A stretch of DNA of 64,000 bases, taken from the NCBI GenBank assembly GCA_011319805.1, contig SJRY01000107.1, positions 186,001 to 250,000 of the forward strand. The letters run 5' to 3'. The notes under the pieces are model-generated. The model was given only the letters and a program-made list of their open reading frames with translations. It was not told the DNA's origin and did not search any database. The stretch comes from Macrocybe gigantea. Lineage: Eukaryota; Basidiomycota; Agaricomycetes; Agaricales; Callistosporiaceae. Below are positions 31,244 to 43,462 of the stretch, in pieces. The number at the start of each line of letters is the position of its first letter. Within the stretch, counting starts at the first letter, position 1. The translations under genes were made by a program, and so were the position numbers.

Positions 31244-31922
31244 CTGTAAATTTTGTATACCAGAGCGAAATGTCAAGTGGAGTATAAACGGTATGTTCAT
31301 CGTTGAGCCCCTTGCTTTGTTCCCTTTCAATTGTGAGCCCTCACTATGGCTATAGTTCCGTGGTACAAAAGATATACCACCTTTCTCCCAATCGTTTGAG
31401 TAAGATTGATGAGAGGGCAAACGGATTTCTCCGTTTGAGAGAAGATTGAACACGTCAACGCGGCGAGCCGATCATCAATATTTCAATCATCATTTTGAAA
31501 TCGTGAGTGTATTATTCTGCTTCAATCTGTACTTGAGAACTGAGTAGGCTGTATAAATTGGCATCGAAGCTCGTCTATACCAGTCAAACGTTGATCCCGT
31601 ACATGCACTAACCATTGCCAACAACCGCAACCTCTCTGAAATATCAGCACTTATGGTCCTAGCGTTCCACTTTCCTTTTCTAAGTTTCCGCCCCGACGCG
31701 TGCCTTGATGCAAACTATCAAATATCCGCTGTTCTGTCGTCGACAGTAGCCGGTTTCCTCGGGAAGAGGAGGATGTCATTTGGCGACAGGCAAGCAACTT
31801 CACAATGACAGACCCCAAACGGTGCGGCATGACATCTAATTATGGACAGTGGATTGCTTTATCAGGGAACTGAGCGGCCCCCATGCCGGAGTCCTTTATT
31901 TCGCAAACTCCGCGAGGACGCA
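31244..31922. other. Intergenic region, promoter of the PriA-like gene
   Basis: AT-moderate spacer with no recognisable exon or RNA gene. Its right end holds the core promoter of the gene starting at 31976. Confidence 0.4.
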
Positions 31923-31930
31923 TATATAAA
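31923..31930 (+). promoter_or_regulatory. TATA box (tatataaa) of the PriA-like gene
   Basis: tatataaa lies 45 bp before the ATG at 31976, allowing a short 5' leader. A strong TATA box suggests high or regulated expression, as is common for fungal secreted proteins. Confidence 0.6.
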
Positions 31931-31975
31931 CGCCAGAGCCCATTCCCGTTTCCACCGCCCACTTTTTTCTGCGCT

Positions 31976-34264
31976 ATGCGTCTCGCTCTTACACTCCTTT
32001 TCTCTCTCCTCTCCTCGTGCTTCCTCCCCGCCGCCGCTTTCCATCATCCTAGGAAAAATCACAAGGCGTCTCCGGCGACTTCCAGCGTCATCGCGGCCCG
32101 CCAGTACCAGGCCCGGCGTGATCTGCTTGATTTGTGTTTATATGCGGACGCATCCGTCTTTGGTTCCCTCCTCGGTCTATTGAATCCCCTCCTCGCCAAT
32201 CTGCACCTTTGCCTGTGCATCAAGGTACGCACAACGAGCGTTGCCATGAGTGAAAGGTCAGCATTTGACCTCTGACAGGATCTGAACATCTTCCTTGATA
32301 CCGATGTGAATGCTGGACTCCTGCTTGACCTTTTCGGAAGCAAGTCAGCTCTTAAGGCGGCCCTGGAGCTCCTGGTAAGCATTTGCGTATATCGACGACT
32401 CTCTCACACTCAGCGGTTCCCACTAGATTAACACTTCTCCTCATTCACAAGAGTGCAGATTCCCGCCACATTCCCATAAGGTCTGTCGCGCAAATGACCC
32501 GTGTCACTGGGAATGCGATCCTGGGTATGTGAGACAAGGCGACAAGTGTGTATGCCGTCCACCGAGGAGAGAATGCAATGGTCGATGCGACAACTTTCCA
32601 CATGTGAGTTCCTCGTCATACTCCGAACGCACAAACTTGAAAATTTTTATAGGGCTGCCCATCCGCCTCTCCGTCACTGGCTCGCAGGCATGACAAGTAC
32701 ACGCTTCCCGCTGCTGCAACGACTCTCAATCAGGCTCAAGAATACTGTGCTGGACATACCGTTTGCGGAGTTGTCGGTCAAGAAAATACCACCCAGTTCG
32801 AATGCGTTGACACTGCTACCTCACGCAATAGCTGTGCGTCCTTCTACGCATATATATGCGCATGTTTGAACTAATTGACGGTGTTCAGGTGGAGGTTGCC
32901 TTATTCCTCACCCATTTTACGACCCCACGAATAGTCGAAGTTCCGGAATTAATTGTGAGCATCTACCTGGGGTACTCCAGGCAAGCTGCTCGAATTCTCG
33001 CTGTATCGTGAGTTGCGAGAGCGGCTGGGTGCGAAGTGACGATGGCTCCAGCTGCATAGAAAATTCATCATCTTCCTCTGTTTCGGCGTCTGCAGTGGAA
33101 CCATTACCTGGCTCCAGAATGAAGAAGGTGAAGCGCGCTGTGTTCAAGTTCTCACAGGCTATGAAGAAGCAGGACATCGCGTCGATCGAAACCCCAACGT
33201 CTATTGATGCTGAGACCCAGAGCAAGATCCAAACAGTCGTCGATCTCGTCATCGACCTCAAGGCTTCCTCTGATTGCCTTCCTCCTCCAGCTGACGGGCA
33301 TCATCTTTCTTCGCCGCCTCACGGACATTCATCGCATCCCGTCGACCAGGACCTCATCACCCTCATCGTTCAAGCGGTGGCCGATTTGCTTCACTCCTCT
33401 TCAAGTTCAGCTCTAACAAGCAACATCTTAGCATTAGTGGACACCACTACTCTCGTCAAGACCACGTTGGCTAATTGTGGTTGCATTGATGACTTAGGCC
33501 TAGGTAACCTCATTGACAATTTGGACACCACTTTGGACGCTATCATCTCGTTGCGTGATTGGTACGGAAGTCATACGCACGCTCCTTCAAACGGTAGCCC
33601 AAGTTCTCAATCGAATACCGGGCTCTTGGGGAATCTGGATCTTGCTGGTTTGCTGGAAGGACTGGGATTGGCCACCAACGGCACCTCCAACCTCTTGAAC
33701 CTTGATTCACTACAGACCGACATCGCTGGTTTGGTGAACCTCATCGTGAAACTTAACATCGACCTGGATCGTAGGCATCCGTTAAGCATATCGTCATCTC
33801 ATGCCTCTTCGACTCGCCCGCCAACTCACCCGGTTTCGGTCGGAGACATCGTTGAAAGTCTCGTAACGACAACACTCGATCTCTTGCATTCGACGACGGT
33901 GCTGGATTTGGAGTCGAATATCACCAATATCCTAGATATCAGTACGACGCTCAACACGACCCTATCATCTTGCGGCGAATGCGGGGACTTGCATGTTCGC
34001 GACCTCTTGGCAGACGTCGATGACATCATCGCCGCATCCCTCAATCTGTTATCCTTATGTCAACAGGTCCCACCCTCACCCGCCAATGGCCATGACGTTG
34101 GCTCGAAGAATCCTATCATCATCAATGCGGAGCAACTCCTTGGCGCATTAGGCTTGAACGATACGCTCAAGCTGAATGGTGTCGTTGAGGGGCTGGGCAG
34201 TGGGCTCAGCGATCCTGTCAACGGTTTGCTAAACCTTCTAGGTCTCGGTGGAGCCAGACGTTGA
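31976..34264 (+). CDS. Secreted PriA/CPL1-like cysteine-rich protein with duplicated C-terminal module
   Basis: Starts MRLALTLLFSLLSSCFLPAA, a clear signal peptide. Exon 1 (31976-32224) and exon 2 (32279-32374) encode a helical, Leu-rich region. The following exons form a Cys-rich domain (CHWECDPGYVRQGDKCVC, CNGRCDNFPHGCP) and a CPL1-like domain (YCAGHTVCGVVG, FECVDTATSRNSCGGC, CIVSCESGWVRSDDGSSC) as in Lentinula PriA and Cryptococcus Cpl1. The long last exon (frame open from about 33008) adds over 300 residues containing two similar ~75-residue modules, each with SNI...TTL..T-L..CG-C.DL. No transmembrane segment or GPI signal is evident. The function in this family is largely unknown (fruiting-associated in Lentinula). 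Splicing of inner exons judged by eye. Confidence 0.82.
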
Positions 34265-34638
34265 ATATCCTTCGTTCTTTCAACAACTTCTCTCATTGTG
34301 ATGCCTTTTCGTTCTCTCATCAGTTGTTCACTCGTACTATCGCACTGTCTTTCCTTTTGTTGGCTCTACTTCGGTCCTTGATGTTTTCTCCATCCAACTC
34401 TGTTGCACTTCTTGTCATCCTATCGCGTTAAGCCTTCGTAGAGAGTTGCAGACAGAATAAAACATGAACAGAACTTTTCATTCATTTCAACTACATATTC
34501 TGCGATTTCAAGGGTTGTTATGGTTTCCGGCAAATGGTACGAGGTCCAATATCGGCATATGATCGCTATTCTATGACGAAACGGACAACAGAAAATCTAG
34601 GTGACAAATATAATAAATACAGAGTGGTTTATGATGTA
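34265..34638. other. Convergent 3' intergenic region
   Basis: Between the ends of the PriA-like gene (+) and the desaturase gene (-); expected to hold both 3' UTRs. Nothing else seen. Confidence 0.4.
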
Positions 34639-36459
34639 TCATGAGGCGGCGGTTCGCTGGGCGACGTAGAGACGTTGTGCTGGAGGCATTTTGTGTTCAG
34701 CTGGTATTTCTACGCCTCCAGCCAAAACGGCGACACGCATCATGGAGAGAAGCTAGAACCGAATGCGAACATCTCAGCAAGAACAAGAGGCATGACGAGA
34801 CATGGCATACGTTGTGTGCGGCACTGGAATGCGCATAGGTCCCTCCAAAGAACGGGGCTGTCATGTCCTTGCCAGAGCTGTTGATCAGGAACGCCCTGCC
34901 ACCCGGGTGCTGATCGACGAAAGAAGACACGTCGTGTATGAACCCCGCGACGAGGATCAGCACGCGCTCCTTCGCGTCTCGTTGGACTGCATGTTATTTT
35001 AGGTTGTTGCGATGTGGGAAAAAAAGAGGGTCCCGAAAGAGGAAAAAGAGAAAAAGGGAGGAAAAAAAAAAACAAATCACGAGTCAGTTCTCAGGTATGT
35101 CTATTTGCGGTTTTGTCAAAAAATGGACGTGGAATTTTCCCGCGCGGCTCAGCGTGAGGGATGAGAAGAGGGAAGGGGAAAGAAAAAAAAAACCTAATCA
35201 TGCACGCACAGGTTTCCCAGTCTACGACGGGTAGCCGATCGGAGGGCGTGGGCCAGGAGAGCGAGTCTTGAACCTGGCGCAGAGCCTTGAGCTGCATCGT
35301 GAGCGCGCCCTTGTGGATCTCGTTGGAAGGAAAGACGCGGAGGTGTGACGCGAGGCCGACGAAGCTACACAGCGCGATGAACCACTTTGTGGGGTCCCAC
35401 TGGTACCAGAGGAACGCGTTCCGGTAGTCCATCGGAAACTGATGATGGAAGTTGTGATAGCCTTCGCCCATGGTCAGAATCGCGGACAGAAAGTGGTCAC
35501 GGGGCGTGAGAGCGTCGTCATATGGCGTTGAGCCGAGGTAATGCGCGATGGAGTTGATGCAGAACGTGCTCTGGAAAAGAAGAAACGAAAGAACCGATTG
35601 TCAGATGCCGTCTTTTTTTTTTTTTTCCTTTTTGGAAATTAAGTTGGGGATAGAATTGGAAAGGGGAAAAAGTTCGGAAGGATGGTGGATTGAATTGCGT
35701 CTGACGAGTGAGCACATACATGATGGGCGACGGTGAGCCGCAGCGCGCCGGCGAAACAGAAACCGCCTATCCAATCTCCCCAAATGCAGCCCGGGACAAC
35801 GGTAGGGATGACGTATCCAAACAAGGGGGCGAGATAAAAGTACCACCGATGCTGCCACCGAATCAGACGGTCGTTCCCGAGGTCGGAGACGTCCGCCTTT
35901 CCAGACCGGAGTTCTGACTTGAATATCATCCAGCCGACGTGCGTCCAAAAGAGGCCGCGGTTCGCGTCGTACGGATCAAGGTCGGTGTCCGTGTGCCGGT
36001 GATGGGACCGATGGGATCGCGCCCACCAGTAGCACGAGCCTTGCACGGCGCTGGTGCCGCCGCAGAGGAGAAACAGTTGCAGAGGGAGCGCTGCGTTGTA
36101 CGACGGTGGGACCACAGCCTGTGATAGCCTAGGTTATGGTTTAGGTTAAGAAGCCGACAGCCGATTTCACCGCAGAGAAAACCTTGGCATACCGGCCGTT
36201 ATGCCTGAAACGCCTCGACGGGTGCGGTGAGCTCTTTGTTCTGGAGAAGGGCACGAGAGCACGGACGGAGCTGATGGCTGAACTGACCTATCATCGAAAA
36301 GAAGTAGTAGAACGCTGAGAAGACGACCGTCTTGTGCACATGGGGCGCATGCAAAAGACCGTAGAAGGCGATCGCGGGGGTTATCGTGAGTATGAAGAGG
36401 TTAAACCATCGAATGCCGGTGATAGTGGGCATGTTTTTCGCGGTGGAGTGGGAGCTCAT
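34639..36459 (-). CDS. OLE1: Stearoyl-CoA delta-9 desaturase with C-terminal cytochrome b5 domain (Ole1 type)
   Basis: Endoplasmic reticulum enzyme that introduces the delta-9 double bond into palmitoyl- and stearoyl-CoA. Exon 1 starts at 36459 (MSSHSTAKNMPTITGIRWFN) and has a hydrophobic segment (LFILTITPAIAFYGLL). Three iron-binding histidine boxes are visible: HRSHHRHTD, HNFHHQFP and the upstream HRLWSH-type box at the exon junction near 36120. The C-terminal exons encode cytochrome b5 (LVAGFIHDVSSFVDQHPGGR, SSAAHN), whose HPGG and second His bind haem. The last exon reads LLSMMRVAVLAGGVEIPAEH and stops at 34639. Introns between the two domains are purine-rich on the plus strand, i.e. polypyrimidine in the transcript. 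Domain order matches fungal Ole1. Confidence 0.9.
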
Positions 36460-37571
36460 TGATGACGGTGTTCGCTTCTATACGTTTCGATCGTTGTATC
36501 CCTGCTGAAAAGGAGAGGGGTGCAGGTCGTCAGGCTCGGGGCACAGAGTGCAAGGGGGGGCTTGTGATAAGTGAGGAGAGAGACGAACTTTAAAAGTCTG
36601 TCTGGAGCAAAATTCTCTTGGTGATCGCTGTGGCATTTTCTTTCTCTTTTAGAGATTTATGCCATCTTCGCGCAGGCTCAATATGGCAGATGATATCCGC
36701 TGTTCTTGATCCAATTAACATAACGAGTCGTAAAGCTCCTGCAGAGTCGCTTGTAGACCGGGAGATGTCGGCAAACACCGCCTACCTCTGCCTGGGTGGT
36801 GTGAATCTGCCACATGTTGATGCAGAGATGATCCTGGTCTCGATGAGAGCAGCGTCCTGTTGATTACAACTCCCCAACTGACCCCGAGCTGACCTCATGG
36901 GACGCCGCATCGGGAAAAACGGCCGGAGGAAGCAAGAGAGAGCAATTGATTTACCGTTCCCGAATGGAGCGCATGCTTCCCTCCCCGTTCTTTTTCCTTT
37001 TTTCCTTTTCTTCTCTTGGGAAATGGCTGGACCTGCTTCGAATTTAGAGTGTGTGAAACCTGGTCGGTGAAAAGGCACAAATGGGTTTTTGAGCCATGCA
37101 CACCGTCTGTCTGATTATTTCTCGTTTTCTTTTTTTTTTTTTTTTCCCTCGTCACGCCTGCCCTTGGTCCTTGTTTTACATCTCTGCCAGATTGATGCCA
37201 TGTTTTACATCTCTCTGCGCACATGGTGCTTGACCGCGATTGCTGAAAGACGAGTGAACGAGCCACGGTGAGAAACGTGGGCTGCACCATCTGATGGCGG
37301 TCCACGATTTAAGCGCATCACATTCATTCGCTCAGGGATTAACGTGGTACATCCTCATTCCCGCCGCAGATACAGATACAGATGCCTTGCACGAATGCAA
37401 ACGTTGGCATTTGGCCTCGTCGTCTCCTCCCGTCCAGTGCCCGATAATTTCCGCCCTTTGAGCGCCGTTCGCGTTTACAGCAGGCTGGATCAGAACTTGG
37501 AGCGGCCTGTCCCACGACGTTCCACGAAAACTGTTCTATATTCGACACCAGCTTGTCTCTCACGGCCGCAC
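36460..37571. other. Divergent promoter region between desaturase and SMP-30-like genes
   Basis: About 1.1 kb between two divergent start codons. Contains long T/CT-rich tracts (for example 37128-37148), common in fungal promoters. An upstream in-frame ATG at 37344 exists for the SMP-30 gene, but the intervening residues are not protein-like. No other gene seen. Confidence 0.4.
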
Positions 37572-39626
37572 ATGGACCCGAGGAAAATCGCAGACGAGGA
37601 TGCCACCAGCAGCAGCAGCACGCTGAACCATTCGTCGCCTTCCGCTCTCAGAGCCATGGCCATCCTGTCCATCATCGTTGCTGTCCTCGCTTACGGAACG
37701 ACCGTCATCTTCGCAGACGGCAAGACCGATCATGACAGCGCACCACCGTCCGCGCTCCCACCTCAATCAGTCGTAAGCATCGCCTCTTCATCGCACAAGT
37801 CATTTTCAAAACGAAATGAAACGAATCTCGTAACCCGCACCCTCCACCCATCTCTCGACTTCGCATCATCGCCGATGGCGCTTCGATCGCGTGCGACGGA
37901 CAGTTTGTAGATCCTCGGTCTTTCAACGTCCTAGGCGCCAACGCGACCTTTCGCCAATCGTCGTTTGACACGTTCTTCAACCCCACTTTGACCGCGCCTC
38001 CGTTCTTCCAGATCTTTGACAAGGCGTTCCTGTCCGTGCTCGGCCCCAGGCCCGCCATCCGCGAGGTCGCCTCCAACGCAACGTTCGCGTTCGCACACGA
38101 GGCGCCTGTATACATCCCCGACACGAACGAAATCTTCTTCGCCAGCAACGACGGCGGCCCGCTCGGCATGAGCGATCTGGAGCACAATAACGTGATTGGG
38201 AAGATCAGCCTGTCAGACGTCGATCGCGCCGTGGCTGCCGATCCCAACGCTACCGTCATCAGCGTTCCTGTGACCGAGGTCGGTCTTTATTTCCGCGCGT
38301 GCGAGCTACTGCAAAGGCAAAGATACGAATCTGAACTGTCTTTAATCGAAACAGCTCGACCTTCCGGACACGGTTCAGATGACAAACGGGGGCACAGGAC
38401 CTTACAAATCCTCTTTGCTCCTCATCACCTCCGGCCGCGGACCGCGCCCACCGTCGATCGTCCTCGTCGACCCCAGATCGCCCCACAACGCGACGGTGCT
38501 GCTGGACAACTACTTTGGCCGCCAGTTCAACTCGCTCAACGACCTCAAGGTCCACCCGAGCGGCAAGATCTTCTTCACGGACGTGGTGTGCGTGTTTTCT
38601 TGAAAAAAAACCTGTTTTTTTTTGTTCTTCCTGATATTTAATGCATACGATGCTTATCCGTCACCGTCGCCTGGGCACACGCACGTCACATAATCGCTTG
38701 GCAACCTCGTCCTTGACTCACGACGTTTACGCCGGTCTCCGCAACGTCCATCGACGGCCAACCGCGTAATCTCACAACCTCACAATCCCGCCATCTCACC
38801 AGCTATGGCTTCCTGAACCGCTTCCGCCCGAACCCGCTCCTGCCGAACCAAGCGTACCGCTTCGATCCAGAAAAGGGCACGGTCAAGGTCGTCGCGACCG
38901 ATTTTGACAAGTGCAATGGCATCGCGTTCACCGCTGACGGAAGGACCGCGTACATGTACGTGTGATCCCCCCCTGTCTTTCTCTTTCTTCTCCTTTCTTT
39001 CCTGTTACGGAACGTAGCAAGACGTCGCTCTGGCGACGTCTTGATCTTGACATGGGAACGCTGCCTGGCACAATTAACGAAACCCGATCGAGCTGACAGA
39101 CAACCCCAACCTGACAGCGCAGACACAGGTGCCACAGGAGGGTTCCTCGGAAACAACCAAACAGAACCAGCAACAATGTGCGTATCCTCCCTTCGCTCGA
39201 CCGCACCAACATCTAACCTATGCTCACTGTTCAATTGACACAGCTACGCGTTTGACGTCGACCCGCGCACGCACGTCTTTCTGAACCGGCGCGTGTTCGC
39301 ATACGCGGACGCGGGCGTGCCGGACGGGATCCAGGTCGACAGCGACGGGAACGTGTACTCGGGCTGCGGAGACGGCGTCCAGGTCTGTGTTCACCGATTC
39401 CTCTGCGCTCTTTTTCTTTTTCTTTTCGCCGGATGCTGACACGAGTCTTTTTTCACGATTCACACAGGTGTGGAACTCGGAGGGCACGCTCATCGGCAAG
39501 TTCTTCCTCGGCACGACGTCCGCCAACATGGCCTTTGCTGGAGACGGGCGGCTCGTGATACTGGCAGAGACAAAGATCTTTGTTGCGGACATTGCAGCAA
39601 AAGGCGTGCTTCCTGTCATAAACTGA
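37572..39626 (+). CDS. Membrane-anchored SMP-30/strictosidine-synthase-like beta-propeller
   Basis: Probable calcium-dependent lactonase or phosphotriesterase-type hydrolase. Start chosen at 37572 (MDPRKIADEDATSSSS), followed by one hydrophobic helix (RAMAILSIIVAVLAYGTTVI), so a type II membrane protein. Exon 2 begins after a GT-AG intron with FVDPRSFNVLGANATF. Further exons give EAPVYIPDTNEIFFASNDGG, FGRQFNSLNDLKVHPSGKIF with FTDV, SYGFLNRFRPNPLLPNQAYR, CNGIAFTADGRTAYM, PDGIQVDSDGNVYSGCGDGV and VWNSEGTLIGKF. The NDLKVHPSGKIFFTD and DGIQVDSDGNVY blocks are the signature of the SMP-30/gluconolactonase family. Ends ADIAAKGVLPVIN at 39626. Substrate unknown. Confidence 0.87.
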
Positions 39627-39903
39627 AACAACAGACGGACAGGTCCAAGGTCGTAGCCAGCTAAAGCTAAATACCGATGCGTTTGCCATATCGCCAATTC
39701 GTTTTATTCGTATTCTGGCTACATTGCGTTTGTCCTCATCACATTATTAATGAGGGAAAAAAAGTTTTGAATTCGTGCGCGAGAATCAAGAAAAAAAAAT
39801 GCAGGAAAGAGAAATCGGATTAACAGATTACAAAAAGCAGTCGAGCGAGAGTGCATTAAAGGAGGCAATCCATTCAATGCGACGTGACATGCAGTCTCTG
39901 GCA

Positions 39904-42888
39904 TCTAGAGCTTAGGGGCTCCCTTGGCCCTAGCGGCCATCTGCGGAATCAAAAGTCAGATATTGGCCCGATTCCAAAATCACGTCTCGCAACATACCAG
40001 GTTAAGAGCAGAGCCGGCCTTGAACCATTCAATCTGGCCTTCGTTGAAAGAGTGGGCAAGAGGAATTTCCTTCGAGGCACCATGCGTCAGCGGAAACGCG
40101 CAACAAGACAAAGCCAAAGCAATACCTCTTTGCTGCCGTCCTCATGCTTCAAAACCAGAGTCAAATTCTTGCCAGGCGCAAAGCTCTCGAGTCCGAGGAT
40201 GTCAACCTTGTCAGAGGGCTTGACCTTGTCGTAATCCTCAGGGTTGACGAACGTCAGGGCAAGCATACCCTGCTTCTTCAAGTTGGTCTCATGGATACGG
40301 GCGAACGAGCGGACTATGATGGCCAAGCCTCCGAGGTAGCGCGGCTCGAGGGCGGCGTGCTCACGCGAGGAACCTTCACCGTAGTTGTGGTCGCCGATAA
40401 CGACCCATTTGATGCCGCGGTCGCGGTAGAACTTGGCAGTCTCGGGAACCGGTCCCCATTCACCGGAAATCTGGTTCTTGATTTTGTTAGCCTCGCCGTT
40501 CTCAGCATTGATAGCGCCAATGAGGCAGTTTTCTGTTGGATTGAAATGTGAGAAAGGGTCAGCGAAGAAAGAAAATCATGTCCACTGACGGGAGATGTTT
40601 TCCAAATGTCCACGGTACTTCAGCCAGGGACCGCCAGCGCTGATGTGATCCGTCGCTACATTAGTCCGTTAGCGCCTTGCATATACAACATGACAATTAG
40701 ACACATACTGCATTTGCCCTTGACCTTGATGAGGATAGGAAGGTTCTCCGGAGTCTTTCCGTTCCAAGCCGGGAAAGGCTGCAAGAGTTGAAGACGTTGG
40801 CTGTTCGGGCTAACGGCGACTTGAACGACGGCACGGTCTGCGGGAGGAGGTTGGAAAGTGTTCTGACCGGGATCGTAACCGCGAGGAGGAAGCTCGTTTC
40901 CTGAGGGTTCGGAGAACTTGAATGGTTTGCCATCAGTACCAACCAGTTCGTCAGTCAGCGGGTTGAAGGTGAGTCTTCCACCAAACGCCATAGCAGTAAC
41001 GAGATCGGGAGAGGCGACGAAAGCGTGCGTAGCGGGATTAGCATCGTTGCGACCAGTGAAGTTACGGTTGTAGGATGTGACGACTGCTCAATGTCAGTAT
41101 ATATGCGTCATGAACCTCAGTGATAGGAACACACTCGAGTTGGGTTCACCCATCTTGACATCCTTCCTGTCCCATTGACCAATGCAAGGACCGCAGGCGT
41201 TAGCCAAGACGACACCGCCAACTTCCTCAAACGCCGCAATTTGACCGTCACGCTCGATGGTAGCACGAACCTGTTCGGATCCGGGAGTGACCGTGAACTT
41301 GCTCTTGGCATGGAGACCATGAGAGGAAGCTTCCTTGGCGATGGAGGCAGCGCGGGACATGTCCTCATAGGAAGAATTTGTGCAGGAACCGATGAGAGCG
41401 ACCTTCAATTCTTCAGGCCAGCCGTTCTTCTTTGCCTCAGCAGCAAACTTCGAGATCGGGGTTGCGAGATCAGGAGTGAAAGGACCGTTGATGTGGGGCT
41501 CGAGTTCCGAGAGGTTCTATAATGAAAGTCAGTCTCGCTCAAGATGGTCGGACGGGAAAGCTCGACGGACAATTTCGACGTTCTGATCATATTCGCAACC
41601 TTCGTCGGCCTTCAAGTTGTGAGCAAACCGTTGAGCGTAAGCAGCGATGTCGTGGCGTCTGGTGGCATTGAGGTAGTCAACCATCCTGTGGTTGAAGGGG
41701 AAAAGCGATGTCGTAGCACCAATTTCGGCACCCATGTTGCAAATCGTGGCCATGCCCGTGCAGGACAGGGACTCGACACCAGGACCTCTATACTCGACTA
41801 TAGCACCAGTACCACCTTTGACCGTTAGAATGCCCGCGACCTTGAGGATAACGTCTAAAAAGGCGTAAACATCCGACAGTTACGCAGCAGTTTACAACTT
41901 ACCCTTGGGAGACGTCCAACCGCTGATCTTGCCGTGAGATTGACGCCAATGACCTTGGGGCACTTGAGTTCCCAAGGAAGGCCAGCCATAACGTCGACAG
42001 CGTCAGCACCACCGACACCGCAAGCAATCATACCAAGACCACCGGCATTGGGGTGTGCGAATCAGTACCGATCATGAGACCGCCGGGGAAGGCATAGTTT
42101 TCGAGGATGATCTGGTGGATGATACCAGAGCCAGGTCTCCAGAAACCAAGACCGTACTAAAAGAGTGAAACGCATCAGAATTCCGCGGGCTTAGTGCGGA
42201 AATACGTCATCATACTTTGGCTGTGGCCGTCGCCAAAAAGTCGTAAACTTCCTTGTTGATTTCAATAGCCCGAGCCAAGTCCTTAACGCCCCCAACCTGA
42301 GCCTCGATGAGATGGTCGCAGTGAACGGTCGTGGGCACAGCAGCAGTGTCCATGCCTGCCGACATGAATTGGAGGATTGCCATCTTGAAGCATTACGTCA
42401 GTCATGCTAACTAGCCACTTCTCGGCCTGAAGTGTGACACACCTGCGCGGTAGCATCCTGGCACGCTACACGCTGCAGAAACGGCAAGGTCACTTAGCTA
42501 AAAACTCAAAACGAGAGCAAAACGGGAAAAGAGCGCACGTCAGGCCTGAGACGGAGATAGCTAACGCCTCTCTCAATGTCCTGACCGAGAGCATCGTCGA
42601 GGTGTCCGTAAAGGATCTTCTCAGACAGGGTCAATGGCCGCTTAAGCCTAGCAGAAAAGCTGAATAACGAAGAGCGTAATCTGATGTACACGGAGCCGCA
42701 GACCTGTCCCGGACCACGGCGAGGTTATCTTCAATGCGTTGGTAGTTGATGTACGAGTCCTTTTCGAGCAAGGACATGGGCACTTTTGTGTCACCAATGC
42801 GGGGGGCAACGGTGGCCATGCCTGCGGCCGCCCGCTGCAGAGCCCGCATGGTGTTAGCGGATCTGCTGGTGAGCTTGAGCATCGTCAA
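39904..42888 (-). CDS. ACO1: Mitochondrial aconitase (aconitate hydratase); two apparent one-base deletions
   Basis: TCA-cycle 4Fe-4S enzyme converting citrate to isocitrate. Starts at 42888 ([20 protein letters not shown]; second Met at 42882), a basic mitochondrial targeting peptide. Conserved segments: [21 protein letters not shown] (a 30 nt exon), [120 protein letters not shown]. The three cluster cysteines lie in ICNMG and CGPC motifs. The last exon is [11 protein letters not shown], stop at 39904. The frame breaks at 42050-42053 (HTPN: one G/C short) and at 41931-41933 (VNLTGK: one base short), both in homopolymers. As an essential gene it is probably intact in the organism. Confidence 0.93.
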
Positions 42889-43368
42889 GGACGACGGCTA
42901 CGAGCTACTAGCTTGGGGGATGATGATGTTCAAGGTTCAAGATACGAAATGGAGCATTTCGGACGGCCGAAATCAAACAAATTTATGCAATCCTTGCACG
43001 TGAATCTGTTCAGCCGGATCTTTCTCGTTTAGCCAATCAGAACACGCGATTTATGCCGCCTAACTGCTTATATAATGCATCCCCACTTGCGGCAGTCAGC
43101 GGCTCATCGTCTCTCCGCACCTTGCCGGTCGTGCCAATCCTGCTCGTCGTCCGCGTCGTGCTCTCCCTTTCCGGCGTCCCCCGCAGCGCGTTTAAAGTGC
43201 AAAGGACTGACGATAACCAGGAGAACTGCATGTTATCAACCTCCGCATAACTGGCCGATCGCACCGCACTCTGAGCACTGTGATGTTTTTTACGGTTTCT
43301 TGTCGCACCCGAGGTACCCCCCCTGCAGGTACCCCATATATCCTGGCCTCTGACAGCTCTGATTTACG
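42889..43368. other. Aconitase promoter and right end of the spacer
   Basis: Contains ccaat at about 43034 and tatataag-type sequence on the minus strand near 43069-43076, roughly 180 bp before the aconitase ATG; these may be promoter elements. The arm begins at 43369. No gene seen. Confidence 0.35.
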
Positions 43369-43389
43369 CGGCGCTAGCCGGCTAGGCGC
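43369..43389. repeat. Near-palindromic inner end of right arm (21 bp)
   Basis: Exact reverse complement of 27156-27176; homology between arms stops at its outer base. Confidence 0.85.
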
Positions 43390-43462
43390 TGTGTCTCCTG
43401 TAAGAGTTTCCTGACATCTTCAACAAGCGAGTAACCCTTTTCTGCCTTGTCCACTTTTCGAC

